DNA from: UBA1227 sp964539045
GTDB taxonomy: Bacteria > Bacillota > Clostridia > Oscillospirales > Acutalibacteraceae
Direction of reading: 5' to 3'
Assembly (NCBI GenBank): GCA_964539045.1
Contig: CAZIHW010000008.1
Span: 1-38,876, forward strand
Length of the DNA: 38,876 nucleotides
In this document: piece after piece, positions 1-7,696 of the stretch
How positions within the stretch are numbered: position 1 is the stretch's first letter
How the letters are laid out: each line of letters begins with the position of its first letter
Translations under genes and position numbers: made by a program
The notes under the pieces: generated by a model
What the model saw: the letters and a program-made list of their open reading frames with translations, nothing else
Told to the model about the DNA's origin: nothing
The model's database searches: none

Positions 1-881
1 TTATTTATCTCTATCTGTCGATTAATCCACTTGTTTGATTCTATTACATCTTCTTTGGTTTGAATCCCCCAACTTGCGCAGATATACAACTTCGGTACAT
101 CATTTGTAATGATTCCGTCAAATGCCGCCTGTCCGTTTTCCGCAAGTTTTGCATCTTCTGATAGCGGCGCAATCGAATCGAGTGTCATAAGCATAAGTGC
201 ATCGCCGAGTAGTTGTTCTTCCTCTGTATAGTTATCAGGATAGTGATAAAAATTATCACGAAGAACATATCTGCTGAATCCGATTTTTGCAAGCAATGTA
301 AGCATTCTGTCACCAAGGCCGATTTCGTATGTCGGACTGTCTTCAAATGCATTTTCCGAAAGCTGCGAACCATCAATAAATACGACTGCTTCTATTTCAT
401 CCGGATAATTACTGACCCAATAATTTGCATAGGCCCCTGCTATGGAATGAGGCATAAGTATGTAAGGGGCGTCTATTCCTGCACTTTTTAACGCCTTGCG
501 ATAGTCTTCGACTATATACTTAAGCGTCATTTCATTTTCGGTATCATCACTGAATCCATAGCCTGCACGGTCAACAAACACAACAAGATTATCCTCTTCC
601 AGACAAGCTGTCATTTGTCTTGCCGCAACCGAGTAATCACCCATACCGTTTCCCGCCATACCCACAATGGTATGCTCGCCGTCTTTGTTTCCGAACATGG
701 ATACATTTATACAATAATCACCTACGGAAACAGGATTATAATATCCCTTTTCTTGTAGTAAAACTACTTCTTGTCTGGTTTTTATAACATGGTATATAAG
801 TGTTCCGGAGAAAAGCAGCAAAATTGCTGCCAAAAGGACAATAAACACTCGTAAAATGATTTTCGGTAATTTTCCTTTCAT
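1..881 (-). CDS. Alpha/beta hydrolase with N-terminal membrane anchor (partial, C-terminus beyond the left edge)
   Basis: The reading frame is open from an ATG at 881 to the window edge, giving about 293 residues, so the C-terminus is missing. GAGGTG lies about 8 bases upstream of the ATG. Residues 7-30 form one hydrophobic segment (IILRVFIVLLAAILLLFSG), suggesting an inner-membrane anchor with the catalytic domain outside. Alpha/beta hydrolase signs are the oxyanion-type stretch VGMAGNGMGDY and the nucleophile elbow PHSIAG. The final His of the triad would lie beyond the edge. The substrate cannot be told from sequence. A GNAT gene ends 32 bases upstream on the same strand, so the two may be co-transcribed. 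Confidence 0.8.
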   Translation of the reverse strand, partial: MKGKLPKIILRVFIVLLAAILLLFSGTLIYHVIKTRQEVVLLQEKGYYNPVSVGDYCINVSMFGNKDGEHTIVGMAGNGMGDYSVAARQMTACLEEDNLVVFVDRAGYGFSDDTENEMTLKYIVEDYRKALKSAGIDAPYILMPHSIAGAYANYWVSNYPDEIEAVVFIDGSQLSENAFEDSPTYEIGLGDRMLTLLAKIGFSRYVLRDNFYHYPDNYTEEEQLLGDALMLMTLDSIAPLSEDAKLAENGQAAFDGIITNDVPKLYICASWGIQTKEDVIESNKWINRQIEIN

Positions 882-913
882 GATGTTTCACCTCAGCAAG
901 CTTCCTGAAAACT

Positions 914-1396
914 TTACAAATCCAATTTCATATATACAGACTCATCCATTGGATTGTCATTATATCTTTCTATCGGATAAAAGCCGAATTTCGTATACAT
1001 GTGAATTGCAGGCTTTAAAAACGGAAAGGTATCAAGAAGCATGTATTTATATCCGATTTCTTTCGCATCCGTTATTACTTTTTCGACCAGCCTACTCCCT
1101 ATCTTCTTTCCTCTGAATTGCGGTCTGACATAGAGACGTTTCATCTCACAATTCTGCTCATCTATTTTTTTCAATCCTATACAGCCTGATAATTCTCCAT
1201 CACAATAAGCTAAGTATAATCTTCCGTAAGGACCGCCGTATTTGCTTTCAGGATGTTTTATTTCCTCATCATAGTGTTGAAGGTCAAGGTATTTCTGAAA
1301 TGAGCTGTCACCCTCAATTAACATGTTCGTATATTCCGTAAACAATTCACCTATTTCCCCGGGGTGGTCATAGGCAGGAATAATCTTTATATTCAT
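914..1396 (-). CDS. GNAT family N-acetyltransferase
   Basis: A 160-residue protein of typical single-domain GNAT length. The acetyl-CoA binding signature is clear at residues 91-101 (RPQFRGKKIGS), preceded by the usual beta-strand EMKRLYV and followed by the beta5 strand YKYMLLDT and the C-terminal MYTKFGFYPIERY. GAGGA sits 6 bases before the ATG. It is the first gene after the divergent intergenic region shared with the XRE regulator at 1595 and reads toward the alpha/beta hydrolase. The acceptor substrate is unknown; small molecules, peptides or protein N-termini are all possible. Confidence 0.88.
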   Translation of the reverse strand: MNIKIIPAYDHPGEIGELFTEYTNMLIEGDSSFQKYLDLQHYDEEIKHPESKYGGPYGRLYLAYCDGELSGCIGLKKIDEQNCEMKRLYVRPQFRGKKIGSRLVEKVITDAKEIGYKYMLLDTFPFLKPAIHMYTKFGFYPIERYNDNPMDESVYMKLDL

Positions 1397-1436
1397 TACA
1401 ATTCCTCACAAAACATATTTGTAGTCGACACGAAAA

Positions 1437-1491
1437 GGTTGAGATATGATACTTTAATAATATTACAAACAATGATATCATAAACTCAACC
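1437..1491. promoter_or_regulatory. Imperfect inverted repeat in the divergent GNAT/XRE intergenic region
   Basis: The arms GGTTGAGATATGATA (1437-1451) and TATCATAAACTCAACC (1476-1491) are complementary apart from a small internal mismatch around a 24-base AT-rich loop. The repeat lies in the likely promoter region of the GNAT gene and upstream of the XRE regulator, so an operator for the neighbouring regulator is a reasonable guess. A transcript hairpin is the alternative. Confidence 0.4.
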
Positions 1492-1516
1492 CTTATTCTA
1501 TAACCAAACGCAACCG

Positions 1517-1549
1517 CCGGTTGACAAATTGACCGGCCCCGATTGATAG
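1517..1549 (+). promoter_or_regulatory. Possible promoter of the XRE regulator gene, with small inverted repeat
   Basis: TTGACA at 1521-1526 is a perfect -35 hexamer; the -10 at 17 bases (TGATAG, 1544-1549) is poor, as if an activator or weak expression were involved. CCGGT (1517-1521) and ACCGG (1532-1536) flank the -35 as a short inverted repeat that could be an autoregulatory operator. Confidence 0.35.
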
Positions 1550-1594
1550 ATATCAACCGTGTATAGGTGTACATTGGTGACAGAGGTGATGAAA

Positions 1595-2554
1595 ATGATA
1601 TTAGCTGATAAAATTATTAACCTTAGAAAAAAGAATGGTTGGTCACAGGAAGAACTTGCAGAGAAGATGAATGTATCCAGACAGTCGGTATCAAAGTGGG
1701 AGAGTGCGCAATCAGTTCCCGATCTGGGAAAAATACTGCAGCTCAGTTCATTATTCGGCGTTACAACCGATTATCTTTTAAAGGACGAGATGGAAAACGA
1801 AGAATTTGCAGACGACACGTACTCGGATCCAATAAAAAAAGTAACATTGAAAGAGGCAAATGAGTTTTTAGAGCTCAGAGAGAAAGACTCAAAGAAAATC
1901 GCCCTCGCTACATTTGCCTGCATTATTTCGCCTATTTGTCTGATTTTCCTGACAAGCGCATCGGAGCTGAAAATCCTGGGCATTTCGGAAAACACTGCGT
2001 GTGCTATAGGCTTGGGCGTGCTTTTATTACTCGTAAGCATAGCCGTTTGCGTGTTCCTTTCCTGTGGATTTCGCAACTCGCCCTACGAATTTTTGGAAAA
2101 AGGGGATTTTGAAACAGAATACGGAGTTATAGGTATGGTACGGGAAAAGAAAAAATCCTTCCATAACACATATGCTAAACTGAATATATTCGGGACTTGC
2201 CTCTGTGTGATCTCGCCTATTCCCTTGCTGGTTGCCTCTCTTTCCGAAAAAGAGTTTTTATCGGTAATTATGCTTTGCCTGCTGCTGTTTTTGGTAGGCA
2301 TCGGTGTGATTTCCTTTATAGTGGCCGGAATACAACACGAAAGCATGCAGAAGTTACTTAAAGAAGGTGACTTTTCCGAAAAAGGAAAGAAAAAGGAAAG
2401 AGCAGAAACTGTTTATTGGCTTTTGGCCACAGCAATCTATCTTTCCTGGAGTTTTATCTCTTCAGATTGGCATATGACATGGATTGTTTGGCCTATCGCA
2501 GCCGTCATATATCCTATTTACCACATGATTTATGAGATGATTATAGAAAAATGA
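1595..2554 (+). CDS. XRE-family transcriptional regulator with C-terminal membrane domain
   Basis: Residues 1-70 form a lambda-repressor-like helix-turn-helix (INLRKKNGWSQEELAEKM, then SRQSVSKWESAQSVPDLGKI), the common Firmicutes form. After a linker come about six hydrophobic segments, for example IALATFACIISPICLIFLTS, LGVLLLLVSIAVCVFLSC and VIMLCLLLFLVGIGVISFIV, so the repressor is tethered to the membrane. Length is 319 residues from the chosen ATG at 1595, which has AGAGG 8 bases upstream; an ATG at 1589 is too close to that site. HTH-plus-membrane proteins of this layout are frequent in Clostridia, but their ligands are mostly unknown. It is divergent from the GNAT gene and followed by a strong terminator. 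Confidence 0.85.
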   Translation: MILADKIINLRKKNGWSQEELAEKMNVSRQSVSKWESAQSVPDLGKILQLSSLFGVTTDYLLKDEMENEEFADDTYSDPIKKVTLKEANEFLELREKDSKKIALATFACIISPICLIFLTSASELKILGISENTACAIGLGVLLLLVSIAVCVFLSCGFRNSPYEFLEKGDFETEYGVIGMVREKKKSFHNTYAKLNIFGTCLCVISPIPLLVASLSEKEFLSVIMLCLLLFLVGIGVISFIVAGIQHESMQKLLKEGDFSEKGKKKERAETVYWLLATAIYLSWSFISSDWHMTWIVWPIAAVIYPIYHMIYEMIIEK

Positions 2555-2561
2555 TTAAATA

Positions 2562-2609
2562 ACGGGGTTGAACACAGTATCATTTTACTGGGTTCAGCCC
2601 CGTTTCTTA
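2562..2609 (+). terminator. Intrinsic terminator after the XRE regulator
   Basis: The arms ACGGGGTTGAAC (2562-2573) and GTTCAGCCCCGT (2592-2603) pair with one wobble, extended inside by CAGTA/TACTG, followed by a T-rich tail (TTTCTTAT). It lies between convergent genes. Confidence 0.85.
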
Positions 2610-2647
2610 TCAGAACACAATCGATTGCAATATCGGCAGATGATGAA

Positions 2648-3493
2648 TCAGCCTATTTGATCCTCAAAATAGAAGCAACAATACATTAAGTGCTTCAGCG
2701 ATGGACGGACCTTAATACACAGAGGGCTCGGCATACCGGGCATATTGAACTTAATTGTTTCTTTTCCCTGCTTTATGCTGTCAATGAACTTCGCATAATC
2801 CTTGATAAAGCTCGGTCTGTTCGGGAACGGGACATGGGAACAACGAAGTCTCTTGTATCCCTTTCCCTTTATATCACCGTAAAATGCGCGGAGTGTATCC
2901 GAGTACTCGGAAAGCTTCATGTCCGGATTGGTCCACAGCCAGGTGGACATATTTACAGCGTCGCCGGTATATATCGTCTTTCTCTTTTTATCAAGCAGAA
3001 CTATGCTGCCCTGTGTATGACCCGGAAGATCTTTTACAACAAGATTTCTGTCTCCGAGATCAATTTTATCGCCGTCATGAAGGGGCACGTACTTAGTCTT
3101 TCCTTTTTTCGTCCGAAGCAACTTGTTCACAATAGGACGAAGAGGTAAGGTTCCTATCGGATGTGACTTATATGCCGCTCCGGATATGGTATCTACGAGA
3201 TTAAAATATGCCGATTTTCCTCCTGAAAACGGTACGTCTTTTTCACCTATATATACCTTCTTGAAACGATGATTTCCGTTTGAGTGGTCGGGGTGGAAAT
3301 GGCTGTTTACAACCATAACTTCCTTGTCCTCTTTCAGAAGTTTTTTCTCAAGGTATTTTGTGTAGTTTCCGATATCACATCCGGTATCCAGAACAACATA
3401 TTTGTCATCCCCCTCAAACACGAACTGTGACACCAGCATTTCATTAATGTTATGTACGCCTTTTTCAATTTTCTTAAGTTGATAAAAATCCAT
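2648..3493 (-). CDS. Metallo-beta-lactamase fold hydrolase
   Basis: 281 residues with the metal-binding signature HFHPDH at residues 65-70 (HxHxDH), followed by the later ligands expected near GHTQGS, YTGDAVN and CSHVP. The family includes glyoxalase II-like, lactonase and RNase-type enzymes; nothing visible picks one of these. The ATG at 3493 is preceded by a strong GGAGGAGA site. The gene is divergent from an alpha/beta hydrolase and has its own promoter (-10 at 3579-3584). Its 5' untranslated region contains one copy of the 28-bp element also found at 16281. Confidence 0.85.
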   Translation of the reverse strand: MDFYQLKKIEKGVHNINEMLVSQFVFEGDDKYVVLDTGCDIGNYTKYLEKKLLKEDKEVMVVNSHFHPDHSNGNHRFKKVYIGEKDVPFSGGKSAYFNLVDTISGAAYKSHPIGTLPLRPIVNKLLRTKKGKTKYVPLHDGDKIDLGDRNLVVKDLPGHTQGSIVLLDKKRKTIYTGDAVNMSTWLWTNPDMKLSEYSDTLRAFYGDIKGKGYKRLRCSHVPFPNRPSFIKDYAKFIDSIKQGKETIKFNMPGMPSPLCIKVRPSLKHLMYCCFYFEDQIG

Positions 3494-3514
3494 GTTATCT
3501 CCTCCTTAAATCTC

Positions 3515-3542
3515 AGCCTGACGGCGCGAATTTTAACCCGCC
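3515..3542. repeat. Copy 1 of a 28-bp dispersed element
   Basis: The element begins AGCCTGACGGCGCGAATTTT and ends AACCCGCC; 26 of 28 bases match 16281-16308. GGCG and CGCC inside it can form a short stem. It lies in the 5' untranslated region of the MBL-fold gene, between its promoter and its ribosome site. Confidence 0.75.
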
Positions 3543-3578
3543 CGAAACGGCGCTCTTTTGCCACTTTCATATAACAGC

Positions 3579-3584
3579 ATTATA
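3579..3584 (-). promoter_or_regulatory. -10 box of the MBL-fold hydrolase gene
   Basis: Minus-strand TGATATAAT is a perfect -10 with a TG extension; the -35 is weak, as is usual for extended -10 promoters. Confidence 0.55.
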
Positions 3585-3655
3585 TCACATAGAAAAAAGT
3601 TTGACACAAAAAAGTATTTATTTTACAAATTCATATGAACATGTTCACAAAGCGA

Positions 3656-3684
3656 TTGAAAGGGACGTGTCTTTACTATATAAT
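3656..3684 (+). promoter_or_regulatory. Sigma-A type promoter of the hydrolase/ABC operon
   Basis: TTGAAA (3656-3661), a 17-base spacer and TATAAT (3679-3684), placed 34 bases before the ATG at 3718. Confidence 0.8.
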
Positions 3685-3717
3685 ATATCATAAAGTATAA
3701 CTCTCAGGGGGATCAAA

Positions 3718-4461
3718 ATGGGTTTAATAAGAACTACACTTAAACTTGCGGGCGGCACTATAGGAGCCATGCTCACTATAACAAGCATCTACGGTCTTGA
3801 TTTTTACCATGCGGAAGAACACATGGATTATGCAAAAGGAGTCAAAATCAAGAGAAGTTTCGGTTACATGGAGTATGGTGATCCGGAGAAATGCGATAAG
3901 GGATTCATATTCTATCCGGGCGGAAAAGTCGGTCTTAATGCTTATGGCGAGCTTTTAACCAGAATAGCTAAAAATAATATTTTCTGTGTGGTAACCGGTA
4001 TGCCGGTAAATCTTGCGGTGCTAAACCCAAATGCAGCCGACAAGTACATAAAAAGATATAAAGAGCTCTATCCCAATATAAAGACATGGTACATAGGCGG
4101 TCACTCTTTAGGCGGAACAATAGCTTGCAAACATGCTGTAAATCGCCCCGGTGTGTATGACGGTGTCGTTTTCCTCGCTGCTTATCCTGATAAGAATGAC
4201 GATATGAACGGTACAGATATGTCCGCGCTCAGCATATATGGATCTATCGACAGCGTTATGGACAGAGAAACATATAAGAACAACTATCACAACTTCAAAA
4301 AAGATATGAGAGAGCTTGTCATAGACGGTGGAAACCACGGAAATTTCGGTACATACGGATTCCAAAACGGAGACCACACTTCCCTTATCAACAGGCTTGA
4401 ACAAATAGACATAACGGCAAGGGCCATCACGAACCTCATAATCGGTAAGAATAACAGGTGA
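3718..4461 (+). CDS. Alpha/beta hydrolase (dienelactone hydrolase-like, PF12695 type)
   Basis: 247 residues. The nucleophile elbow GGHSLGG places the catalytic Ser at residue 130, and the C-terminal GGNHGNFG supplies His207. A hydrophobic stretch at residues 10-27 could be a signal anchor. AGGGGG precedes the ATG by a normal distance, and a good promoter lies just upstream. The stop is 6 bases before the TTG start of an ABC ATPase, so the three genes to 6850 probably form one operon. The substrate is unknown; the pairing with an ABC-2 type transporter hints at processing or release of an exported compound, which is inference only. Confidence 0.82.
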   Translation: MGLIRTTLKLAGGTIGAMLTITSIYGLDFYHAEEHMDYAKGVKIKRSFGYMEYGDPEKCDKGFIFYPGGKVGLNAYGELLTRIAKNNIFCVVTGMPVNLAVLNPNAADKYIKRYKELYPNIKTWYIGGHSLGGTIACKHAVNRPGVYDGVVFLAAYPDKNDDMNGTDMSALSIYGSIDSVMDRETYKNNYHNFKKDMRELVIDGGNHGNFGTYGFQNGDHTSLINRLEQIDITARAITNLIIGKNNR

Positions 4462-4467
4462 TTAAAT

Positions 4468-5190
4468 TTGATAAAAGTCGAAGATGTCAGCAAAACCTTC
4501 AGCAACGGAAAAAAAGCGGTAGACAATCTCAGTATAAAAGTCGAAGACGGCGAGATTGTGGGATTCATAGGTCCTAACGGTGCCGGAAAAACCACAACCA
4601 TGAAAATGCTTACCGGTATTTTCAAGCCGGATTGCGGCAGAATCACACTAAACGGATTTGATATTCAAAAGGATCCTATGCAAGCCAAGGGGATCACCGG
4701 ATATATATCCGACAGTCCTGACATGTTTCTGAGACTGAAAGGAATAGAGTTTTTAAACTTTATATCCGATATCTACAAGGTATCGACGGACGAGAGAAAT
4801 GCCCGGATAAAGATGTTTTCCGAAAGATTTGGGCTGACCGAACTTTTAAGTTCTCCAATGCAAAGTTATTCGCACGGTGAACGACAAAAGATGATGGTTA
4901 CCGCAGCTTTGGTACACAACCCTCCGATTTGGATATTAGACGAACCGTTGATAGGTCTTGATCCCAGATCCGCTTTTGAACTCAAAAAAATGATGAAAGA
5001 GCATGCTGCAGCAGGTAATTCCGTTCTCTTTTCCACACATGTGTTGGAAGTTGCGCAAAAACTATGTGATAAGGTAATAATCATCAATCACGGTAAATCC
5101 CTGTTTCAGGGAACCCTGGACGAACTTTGTGAGATGCATCCAAACAAGGACTTAGAGGAAATTTTCTTGGAGTTGACCGAAATTGTCTGA
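4468..5190 (+). CDS. ABC transporter ATP-binding protein
   Basis: 240 residues with a full ABC ATPase set: Walker A GPNGAGKTT at residues 35-43, signature SYSHGERQKM around 133-142 (a variant of LSGGQ), Walker B IWILDEP ending at residue 160, D-loop GLD and switch region STH. The start is a TTG at 4468 with AGGTGA 6 bases upstream, overlapping the previous stop. The C-terminus overlaps the start of the permease gene by 8 bases, indicating translational coupling. It belongs with ABC-2 type exporters; the cargo is unknown. Confidence 0.9.
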   Translation: MIKVEDVSKTFSNGKKAVDNLSIKVEDGEIVGFIGPNGAGKTTTMKMLTGIFKPDCGRITLNGFDIQKDPMQAKGITGYISDSPDMFLRLKGIEFLNFISDIYKVSTDERNARIKMFSERFGLTELLSSPMQSYSHGERQKMMVTAALVHNPPIWILDEPLIGLDPRSAFELKKMMKEHAAAGNSVLFSTHVLEVAQKLCDKVIIINHGKSLFQGTLDELCEMHPNKDLEEIFLELTEIV

Positions 5191-6850
5191 GTATATCAGC
5201 CTTACCAAAACATTGATAGCATCCGTAAAAATGGATAAGCCTCAGGACAAACGCAAAAAGATAATGTTCGCATTAATCGGAATATTTGTGCTTGTCTTCA
5301 TCTTTGCGCCCGTTTTACTCGGATGTACCTTTTTGGTAAAGGTAATGACAGAGGCGTTGATTCCGTTTGAGATGCAACATTTGGCCATTGCCTTGGTATT
5401 TCACATAATATGTCTGTTTTCCGCAGTATTCGGATTTAATGTTATATTCAACGAATTCTATTTTTCATCGGATTTGGATTATTTAAGGCCTCTTCCACTG
5501 AGCCCGGTCCAAATCGCAGGTGCAAAACTTACAGTTTCATACTATCTTGATAATATAATGCAATTTGCACTTGTTGTCGCTTGTATAGTGGGTTTTTACA
5601 TGGCATCTGACTTGAGGGTATTGGGAATGATAGCCTCTGTATTTGCCGTCTTCACACTCCCTATACTGCCCCTTACATACTGTGCTTGTCTCGGCATGCT
5701 AATAATGGCTTTTTCAAAATTTATACGCAACAGAGAAGTTATACAGAAGATGTCTGCATTTACCATTGCGCTTGCCATAATACTTTTGGCTTTATTCTCC
5801 GGATATGTTAAGCAAAACAACATTGACATCGTATCAATTTTCATAACACCCGGCGGAAGTGCTTTCGTCGATACAATGAATGTTATCTTCCCAAACGTGG
5901 GACTTATAGTAGATGCACTCAGCTATGGCAATATATCTTCTCTTATCCTGTATATTGTGATAAATATCATATCCATTGCCTTCGTGCTCTTTGTGGCTAA
6001 GCTTATATACTTCAAAGGCTTTGAAAATATAACTGACAACTCGTATCACGGATCAAAGAATATTGATAAATTGCTTAAGAATAACAGGCAAAGAAATGTA
6101 TTCATTGCTTATCTTTTGAAGGAGATTCGGATACTCATACGTACCCCTGCATTTTTCACAAATTGCATTGCAGTAAACTTCCTCTGGCCCGCTCTGATAT
6201 ATGTGATTTTGAGATTCAGAAATTATGAATTAGGCATAGGAGCTATTCAAAGTTACTTCAAAGAGCATACCCCGACTGCGACATTTGCATTGCTAAGTGC
6301 TACCATAGCCATAAGCCTCATAATTACTGCTATGAACAGTATTTCATCCAATTCAATATCAAGAGAAGGCAAACACTTTTCCTTTATGAAGTACATACCT
6401 GTTCCTTACCACTCACAATGGGACGTCAAGGTAACAGTATCAATTTTGTTTTCAATAATCGGTATATGGATTTATCTGATTCCGTTTCAGATAGCCGTTA
6501 AAGTATCGGCTTTGACCTTCGCGGCAGCCCTGCTTCTAAGCTTTTTATCGGTAAGCTTTGTGTCATTCCTGGGGGTGTTGATGGACTCAGTCCAACCCAA
6601 AATTACTTGGGATGATGAACTCGGCGCGCTCAGAGAAAACACAAATGTTGTATTCACTATGGGAATAAGCCTGTTTGTCGCTGCTGTCATGTGTGTCGGC
6701 GGTTACATGCTTTATGGATTTGTGCGTTTAAACTCGCTTATAATCGCGCTGATTTATCTCATAATTATAAGTCTTCTTAACCTCTGCGTTATTTTCCTCT
6801 CAAATAGCAAAGGCGAAAAAAATCTGTCAGATATTGAGGAAGCAGTATAA
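5183..6850 (+). CDS. ABC-2 type transporter permease, large multi-span form
   Basis: 555 residues with about a dozen hydrophobic segments (for example LIGIFVLVFIFAPVLLG, LYIVINIISIAFVLFVAKL, LIIALIYLIIISLLNLCVIF). The early stretch DLDYLRPLPLSPVQIAGAKL is typical of the roughly 540-residue permease family annotated as putative ABC exporter (PF16949 type). The start is a TTG at 5183 inside the ATPase gene; an in-frame ATG at 5231 is possible but has no clear ribosome site. It partners with the ATPase at 4468. A bidirectional terminator follows. Confidence 0.8.
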   Translation: MSEYISLTKTLIASVKMDKPQDKRKKIMFALIGIFVLVFIFAPVLLGCTFLVKVMTEALIPFEMQHLAIALVFHIICLFSAVFGFNVIFNEFYFSSDLDYLRPLPLSPVQIAGAKLTVSYYLDNIMQFALVVACIVGFYMASDLRVLGMIASVFAVFTLPILPLTYCACLGMLIMAFSKFIRNREVIQKMSAFTIALAIILLALFSGYVKQNNIDIVSIFITPGGSAFVDTMNVIFPNVGLIVDALSYGNISSLILYIVINIISIAFVLFVAKLIYFKGFENITDNSYHGSKNIDKLLKNNRQRNVFIAYLLKEIRILIRTPAFFTNCIAVNFLWPALIYVILRFRNYELGIGAIQSYFKEHTPTATFALLSATIAISLIITAMNSISSNSISREGKHFSFMKYIPVPYHSQWDVKVTVSILFSIIGIWIYLIPFQIAVKVSALTFAAALLLSFLSVSFVSFLGVLMDSVQPKITWDDELGALRENTNVVFTMGISLFVAAVMCVGGYMLYGFVRLNSLIIALIYLIIISLLNLCVIFLSNSKGEKNLSDIEEAV

Positions 6851-6895
6851 CTTGTGATTGCAAAGTTTGAAAATCTATTATGCAAATCTAAAATA

Positions 6896-6927
6896 AAAAC
6901 CCGGGAACCTTAAGTTTCCGGGTTTTA
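6896..6927. terminator. Bidirectional intrinsic terminator
   Basis: AAAACCCGGGAAC and GTTTCCGGGTTTT form a 13-bp stem (one wobble) with loop CTTAA, between the convergent permease and ArsC-like genes. Confidence 0.88.
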
Positions 6928-6938
6928 TTATTCACAAA

Positions 6939-7295
6939 TTATAATATCTTGTCTTCCCACTCAGCTTCTTTAAATCCTGTAAGAACGAAGTTTTCACCGA
7001 CCAGAAGCGGACGCTTTACCAGCATACCGTCTGTCGAGAGCAACTTGAGTTTTTCCTCTTCACTCATCTGCGGCAATTTATCTTTAAGACCTAAAGCCTT
7101 ATATTGAAGTCCGCTTGTGTTGAAAAATCTCTTTATATCAAGCCCGCTCTTATCGTGCCAGGCTTTCAGCTCATCATAGGATGGATTTTCATCTTTTATA
7201 TGTCTGTCTTCGTACTCTATACCCTTTTCATCGAGCCAGGCCTTGGCCTTTTTACAGGTTGTGCACTTTGGATACTCTAAAAATAAGATCATCAT
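6939..7295 (-). CDS. ArsC/Spx-family thioredoxin-fold protein
   Basis: 118 residues of the ArsC/YffB/Spx fold: CTTC redox pair at residues 11-14 (YPKCTTCKKAKAWL), then EDRHIKDENPS, the mid-region FFNTSGLQYKALGLKD, and the C-terminal KRPLLVGENFVLTGF, in which the RP pair is the family hallmark. In many Clostridia this orthologue is annotated as arsenate reductase family protein without arsenic context, and none is seen here. The ATG at 7295 overlaps the stop of the zinc-ribbon gene by 4 bases and GAGGAG precedes it; a second ATG at 7292 is equally possible. A Spx-like regulatory role cannot be excluded. Confidence 0.82.
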   Translation of the reverse strand: MMILFLEYPKCTTCKKAKAWLDEKGIEYEDRHIKDENPSYDELKAWHDKSGLDIKRFFNTSGLQYKALGLKDKLPQMSEEEKLKLLSTDGMLVKRPLLVGENFVLTGFKEAEWEDKIL

Positions 7296-7564
7296 TCATC
7301 CTCCTCTTTTAACGGATTTACTATGCATCCGCAAAAGGTACATTCCGGCAATTTATCTTTGTCTAAAACTGCATTGCAATTAGGGCAAAGAGGCGGATAC
7401 TCCGGTTTCTTTCTTTGCATGTCAACTGTAGATCTGGATTTTGATCTGTCGCCTCTCTCACTATTAATAAGTTCTTTTGCCAAATCCAAAGCAATCGGTA
7501 TAGCATTTGCCCTCATACGAGATGAAAGCCTTGCATCCAAATAATCAAGCAAACTCATAAACAT
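7292..7564 (-). CDS. Small zinc-ribbon protein of unknown function
   Basis: 90 residues. An N-terminal helical part (SLLDYLDARLSSRM, IPIALDLAKELI) is followed by an Arg/Ser/Lys-rich linker and a C-terminal zinc ribbon, CPNC then CTFC, close to residues 60 and 77. The start may be ATG 7564 or ATG 7558; no strong ribosome site decides between them. It is coupled to the ArsC-like gene by a 4-base overlap and divergent from the EFR1 gene. The name of the family is not recognised. Confidence 0.7.
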   Translation of the reverse strand: MFMSLLDYLDARLSSRMRANAIPIALDLAKELINSERGDRSKSRSTVDMQRKKPEYPPLCPNCNAVLDKDKLPECTFCGCIVNPLKEEDE

Positions 7565-7637
7565 ACTACTTTCTATAAGAAAATCACAATGTGATTATAC
7601 AACAAAGATTGTAAAAATTGAACCTATATTTATTTGT

Positions 7638-7666
7638 TTGACAATAGAAATATAAGGTTTTATGAT
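7638..7666 (+). promoter_or_regulatory. Sigma-A promoter of the EFR1 gene
   Basis: TTGACA (7638-7643), exactly 17 bases, TATGAT (7661-7666), ending 30 bases before the chosen ATG. This also argues against the longer reading frame that would begin at 7634, inside the promoter. Confidence 0.85.
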
Positions 7667-7696
7667 TTAAATATATTAGATGATTGGAGTTTTATT

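Noticed and set aside
914..1116. Plus-strand frame starting at 856 and running into the GNAT gene region
   Set aside because: It overlaps the antisense strand of both the hydrolase start and the GNAT C-terminus, without homology-like features.
3515..3542. tRNA gene or tRNA 3' half suggested by the minus-strand GGGTTMAAATTC
   Set aside because: There is no acceptor stem, anticodon arm or CCA around either copy, and the T-stem pairing is imperfect.
6939..7295. Arsenic resistance gene
   Set aside because: The protein is of the ArsC/Spx fold, but no arsR, arsB or acr3 lies nearby; CTTC fits a redox or Spx-like role equally well.
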